Under the pieces are notes generated by a model, which ran no database searches, was not told where the DNA came from, and saw nothing but the letters and a program-made list of their open reading frames with translations. A DNA stretch of 64,000 bases, taken from Chamaecyparis obtusa. Its lineage: Eukaryota; Streptophyta; Pinopsida; Cupressales; Cupressaceae. Made by a program: the position numbers and the translations under genes. Each line of letters starts with the position of its first letter. The stretch's first letter is position 1. The stretch covers positions 215,588-279,587 of the forward strand of contig BSBK01003557.1 in assembly GCA_027943335.1 (NCBI GenBank). The letters are read 5' to 3'. This document shows, one piece after another, positions 59,817 through 64,000 of the stretch.

Positions 59817-60940
59817 GAAGTATGATGGAAAAAAAAAAATAGGAACCAAGGTGGTAAAATTGATGAGATAGTTGCTAAGGGTAATATGATAGAGAATTCT
59901 AAGCCTAATGTGGGTTCTGGCAGTGGTCAAGTTACTAAGAATGTTGGACAGAGAGGAAGGTGGAAGAATGAGTTCATCGGCACTTGTTATAACTGTGGTG
60001 AAGCTAGTCATAGAAGTTGGCAATATCCTAAGAAAATATTTGCATTAGTTTTTGAAGAAGACATTGAGAATTTTCTAGAGAAAGGTGAATGTCTTGTCAC
60101 TAGGAGATTAGCTGCATGTGTTCATGAACTGGTGCATAGAAGAAACTTGTTCAGAACCAGATGTAAGTGCAAGAATAAGGTATGTAATGTCATAGTTGAT
60201 GGTGGTAGTTCTGAAAACTTTGTTTCAGATGAAATGGTTAGTAAATTGAATTTAGATAGAAGGAAACATCCTATTCCTTATCATATTAGTTGGATACAAG
60301 ATGTTTCTAAGGTTCGAGTTGAAGAACAATGCTTGGTTAAGTTTCAAATTGGATCTTACCATGATGAGATATTGTGTGATGTATTGCCTATGGATGTTTG
60401 TCATCTGTTGCTCCGTAGACCCTAGTAGTTTGATAGAAATGTTTTGTTTGATGGTCATGCTAATACCTATGTGGTTAGGCATGAAGGAGCTCAGCACAAG
60501 CTAATACCTTTATAGGAGACAATGGTTAAAGGATGTGGAGTTATCAGGTGTTGTCCTTATGACAAACCTCAGGAGCAGAGGGTTGATGAACCTATTCCTG
60601 TTAAGTCTAGTCTGAAGGAGAAGGAGAATGATATCTCTAAAGAGTTTGTTGAGATTAAGAGACAGATGGTTTTACTAGTAGAGATGGTTTAGTAGATGGT
60701 GACATTTGTGACACAGAGAGATGCAGATGATACTGAGTTGTTTGAGGAGTCTGGAGAGGATCAACCTTACCAAGGGACTGAGGTGGTCGGTAGTGGTCAG
60801 AGTCAGTTGCTATCAGTTATCGATCGGAGGAGTAAACAAAGTGGAAGGTAGAAGAAATTTCTACATGAGACAATGAATGAAGTGAAGACTACTTGGGATG
60901 AAGGACAAGAAGAAATGTGGGTGAAGAACAGATTCGGCAT
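59817..60940 (+). pseudogene. Gypsy B gag C-terminal part and protease
   Basis: This resumes the gag frame broken at 42512. An 11-A run near 59828-59838 shifts the frame by one. Then come a Gly/Lys-rich linker and the knuckle CYNCGEASHRSWQY with its last Cys changed to Tyr. After that lie RTRCKCKNKVCNVIVDGGSS and NFVSDEMVSKLNL (protease; the active-site D-S/T-G reads DGG), EEQCLVKFQIGSYHDEILCD and a stop at 60423. Downstream is a Glu/Lys-rich reading (VKSSLKEKENDISKEFVEIK) with no pol domain, so reverse transcriptase through integrase has been deleted. Confidence 0.85.
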
Positions 60941-61007
60941 ACCTATTCTGATTCCCTTGAGGCATTCCTAATTTCCTTATGAGAAAATATTTCTTACCTA
61001 GGGTGTC

Positions 61008-61972
61008 TAATGCAAGAGCATCCCAAGATTCTTGGCAATCCTGTATCAACCAAAAATATGTTTGTCTCTGAAGGTAGATTGTTGGTTTTGATCTTGGTTT
61101 GGTGGATTTTTTTCTTAGTTTGAGAGACTGGTTGCTTAGTTTATGTGGTTATCGGCATGCTCGGTCTCTGAAGAATGCCTGGTGACTAAGTGTGTCAGTT
61201 CACTGGCACTCAATGATAACTATGTTGCTCTGTCATGATTGGCGTGGTCGGTCAACTAGCGCTCAGTTATCTCTTCTATTGCTCAGTGTTCTTGCTTACC
61301 GACTAGATTGTTTTGTTAGATCGGCTTGGCCAACTAGTGCATTTAATTTGGGTTCCTCTCCTCATGTTATGGATTGACCATTGGACATGTGGGGACCTAG
61401 ATCTAGTGTGTTTCATTCTTGTATGTAGATTTAGTGACTGTTGGGGCCATCTTTGAGAGTTTATTTATTTTGTAAGGCTATGTGAGAGCTGACTGATGTT
61501 TTAGCATTTAATATTTGTTTGTAAAGATTTATTGTTTCATCATCTGACTTGTGGCTGGGAAAAAGTATTTATAGGATGCTTGGGTAGTTGTTTAGGCATT
61601 AGATTGCAAAAAGTAAGGTTAGTGGCCTATGAGCTTAGGATCAGGAAGATTGCTTGGAAGTTGGAGTACAAGTTTAGATCTTTCCTGGGTTCCTACCATT
61701 GTGTTGTGTGTTGCAGACCTGGGCTAGTTGAATGCTAATGTTGGCGAAAAGATTTGGATCCTGTGAGATCTTGTAGACTGTTACTTTCTTTGTATCTGGC
61801 CGTAACTAGGAAGGCCTTACAACCCGACACATTGCATGTAATCGGTAATTTTATGAATAAAGAATTATATTTCTTTTCAGATCTATTGTTCTTATTATGT
61901 ATTTCCACTGCATATTGTTTGGCTGCAAGGTCGATCAGTCCTTAATTGGATCCACCAACCTTGATTGCATCA
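61008..61972 (+). repeat. 3' LTR of Gypsy B
   Basis: It starts TAATGCAAGAGCATCC (decayed TGATG) and ends TTGCATCA; about 965 bp, with small insertions relative to the left copy. The bases before it (TACCTAGGGTGTC) are not purine-rich. Confidence 0.82.
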
Positions 61973-62519
61973 GCAGGTAAAGGAATCATGTGGTCATCAT
62001 TTTTTTGGGCTATGGTTTTCATGTAATAGTGTTTTTAAAAGTTTTCATCCTTAAAATAAACCTATCCTTCCTAGTATCCAGATTATTGATGCTTCTATTG
62101 GTATTAATTTGGATACTAGTTCTCGTGCTCTTTGGTGCCTTTCCATGCTTTATTTGGTGTTGAGTTTTTAACTTTCTAACCTCCTTGTTCTATCAACATC
62201 CTCTATGATTTCAGATGCTATATTTTCCCAAGTCTGGTTGGTGCCTTACTTTCCCCTCTTTGGTTCCATGCTTGCTTACATTAAGAATTCATTTTGCCTC
62301 TGATTAGGGCACTATTTCTCCTTGACTGTATTCTTTTGGGGTCTGATCTATTGTAGTTATTTCTTTTTTCTTTGAATCATTGTTTTACAATTACTTTTGA
62401 TGCAATATTTGTGTGAAGAACAAGAACAAAATTATGAGCAAGTGTATTTGACAAAGATAAACATGACACATTTTGTTGGTCTGATTGGGTTGGCCTGGTA
62501 CCATTTACATGGCTTGGCC
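61973..62519. other. Unassigned
   Basis: T-rich DNA without a recognisable gene or repeat. Confidence 0.4.
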
Positions 62520-63262
62520 AGATATTAAATAGTGAGCTCATGAATAATGCCAGTATTAAACAGTGAGCTCATGAACAATGTATGATGCCCTAGTTTGCAG
62601 CCTACGAGCCATCAAGACATTTAATCATGAAATGATCATAAATGGGGAGTATCACATACTGAATATCAATGGAAAAACAAATAAAGAGAGATCAAACACT
62701 TCACACAATGCCTTGAAGCTAATAGAAATGATGCCCTAGCTCTTAAAGCTCGCAGGTCATCAAGCATTCCAAATGAAAAGATGTAAACAATGCCAGTATT
62801 AAATAGTGAGCTCATGAATAATGTATGATGCCCTAGTTTTCAGCCCATGAGCCATCAAGAAATTTCCTCATGAAATGATCATAAATGGGGAGTACCCACA
62901 TAGTGAGTATCAATAGCAAAAATAAATAAAGAGAGATCAAACACTTCACACAATGCCTTGAAGGTAATAGCAATGATGCCCTAGCTCTCAAACCTCATGG
63001 GTCATCAAGCATTCCAAATGAATAGTGAGCTCATAAACAATGTATGATGCCCTAGCTTGCAGCCCGTGAGCCATCAAGACATTTCCTCATGAAATGATCA
63101 TAAACAGGGAGTACCACATAGTGAATATCAACAACAAAATAAATAAAGATAGATCAAACACTTCACACAATTCCTTGAAGGTAATAGAAATGATGCCCTA
63201 GCTCTCAAAGCCCATGGGTCATCGAGCATTCCAAATGCTAAGATGTAAACAATGCCACTATT
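62520..63262. repeat. Repeat family R1, right cluster
   Basis: Three tandem units of about 220-246 bp. GATGCCCTAG recurs near 62584, 62728, 62827, 62975, 63047 and 63193, alternating two sub-blocks: CATTTCCTCATGAAATGATC and TCATCAAGCATTCCAAATG. These are the same sequences as at 6238-7060, 56 kb away. Confidence 0.85.
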
Positions 63263-63626
63263 AACATTCATATTGTGCCATTAATTGAGTTAATGAGAAG
63301 ACAAAGATCGAATGCCTACCTCAAGTGGTAGTGCCCTCTTCCCACATAGTGTCGGCCTCTTCGTGCATGCCAAACTCAAATTCCCTCTTTGCGCCACGCA
63401 AAAGTGCAATGGCTGTCTTTGTGGTAGCTCTTCAAATTCACAAAAATTACAAATGACACTTTCTTTTTCTTTTTTTTTGTTTATAACTAAAGGGGTGTCA
63501 CAATTATGATGTCATTGTCTCTATTATGACACCGTCGGGTGCACTTGCAAAAAAAAACACAAAAAAAAAAACACAAATTATAGTGGTGTTGCAATTGGCT
63601 TCGAAATTTGACCCAAAATATTGTAG
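63263..63626. other. Unassigned
   Basis: No gene recognised. Two A-runs lie at about 63549-63570. Confidence 0.4.
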
Positions 63627-63658
63627 TGTATATATACATATATATATATATATAGATG

Positions 63659-63689
<31 letters not shown>

Positions 63690-63743
63690 GTATATATATA
63701 TGTATATAAATATATATGTGTATATATATGTATATATACATAC

Positions 63744-63792
<49 letters not shown>

Positions 63793-63820
63793 CACATATA
63801 TATGTATATCTATATATATA

Positions 63821-63882
<62 letters not shown>

Positions 63883-64000
63883 CATATATATGTATGTATG
63901 TATGTATATATATATATATATGTATATATATATACACATATATATGTATATCTATATATATATATATGTATACATATATATGTGTATATATATATGTGTA
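63627..64000. repeat. TA-rich microsatellite, runs off the window
   Basis: (TA)n mixed with TATATG, TACATA and TATACACATA units for at least 370 bp. Translations from it (Tyr/Ile runs) are artefacts. Confidence 0.97.

Larger units (their letters stand above)
40757..61972 (+). mobile_element. Gypsy B, gag-protease element lacking pol, split by C
   Basis: LTRs at 40757-41665 and 61008-61972 share clear similarity (about 87-88% by eye) and related start words. Between them, once element C is removed, lie a Met-tRNA primer site, gag with zinc knuckle and protease. A short Glu/Lys-rich stretch follows, with no reverse transcriptase, RNase H or integrase. Without C the length is about 3.9 kb. The flanks ACGAG and GCAGG do not match as a target duplication, so either both have mutated or the two LTRs come from different insertions. 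It would need an enzyme supply in trans to move. Confidence 0.8.

Noticed and set aside
63487..63939. Tyr/Ile repeat proteins on the minus strand
   Set aside because: Translation of a TA-rich microsatellite with no flanking coding signal.

Overview
The window is plant nuclear DNA made almost entirely of nested transposable elements. I found no intact single-copy host gene, rRNA, tRNA or CRISPR array. The evidence for a plant is an En/Spm (CACTA) transposon with TNP2-type transposase exons, Ty1/Copia and Ty3/Gypsy retrotransposons with plant-type primer sites, and captured fragments of a RAD16-like helicase gene and an Mpv17/PMP22 gene. The deep nesting and old, decayed copies suggest a large-genome seed plant, perhaps a gymnosperm; that last step is inference.

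Layout. (1) 1-4012: 3' part of a Copia element on the plus strand, with broken integrase, reverse transcriptase and RNase H and a 3' LTR of about 1.3 kb. (2) 4013-7311: repeat-rich DNA with a 159-bp-arm palindrome and several copies of a repeat family that returns at 62.5-63.3 kb. (3) 7312-39334: a 32-kb CACTA element bounded by CACTA termini and a GTA target duplication. Its left half carries captured gene fragments (RAD16-like, plus strand; Mpv17/PMP22 with introns, minus strand). Its centre carries two multi-exon minus-strand genes: a TNP2-like transposase (26.9-22.8 kb), and downstream a gene whose first part is a SET domain and whose later exons resemble a TNPA/Transposase_24 accessory protein (22.4-18.6 kb). 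Chromovirus A (28189-34536, target duplication CAATA) is inserted upstream of TNP2. (4) 39335-40756: flanking repeat DNA, partly a diverged duplicate of 4.7-5.95 kb. (5) 40757-61972: three retrotransposons inside one another. Gypsy B (plus, pol deleted) is split by chromovirus C (42513-59811, minus, target duplication AATAA), which is split by D (46270-56973, plus, target duplication ACTTA), a Tat/Ogre-like non-autonomous element with nearly identical LTRs. (6) 61973-64000: unassigned DNA, the repeat family from region 2, and a long TA-rich microsatellite.

How the parts relate. Taking out each insert with one target copy rejoins its host: the gag frame of B, the pol frame of C, and an inverted repeat at the CACTA empty site. 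LTR divergence judged by eye falls from B (about 12%) through C (6-7%) to D (about 1%), which agrees with the nesting order. Most premature stops look like C-to-T changes (CGA to TGA, CAG to TAG), as expected of methylated, silenced DNA. The most notable content is the CACTA locus coding for a SET-domain protein, apparently in line with a TNPA-like region.
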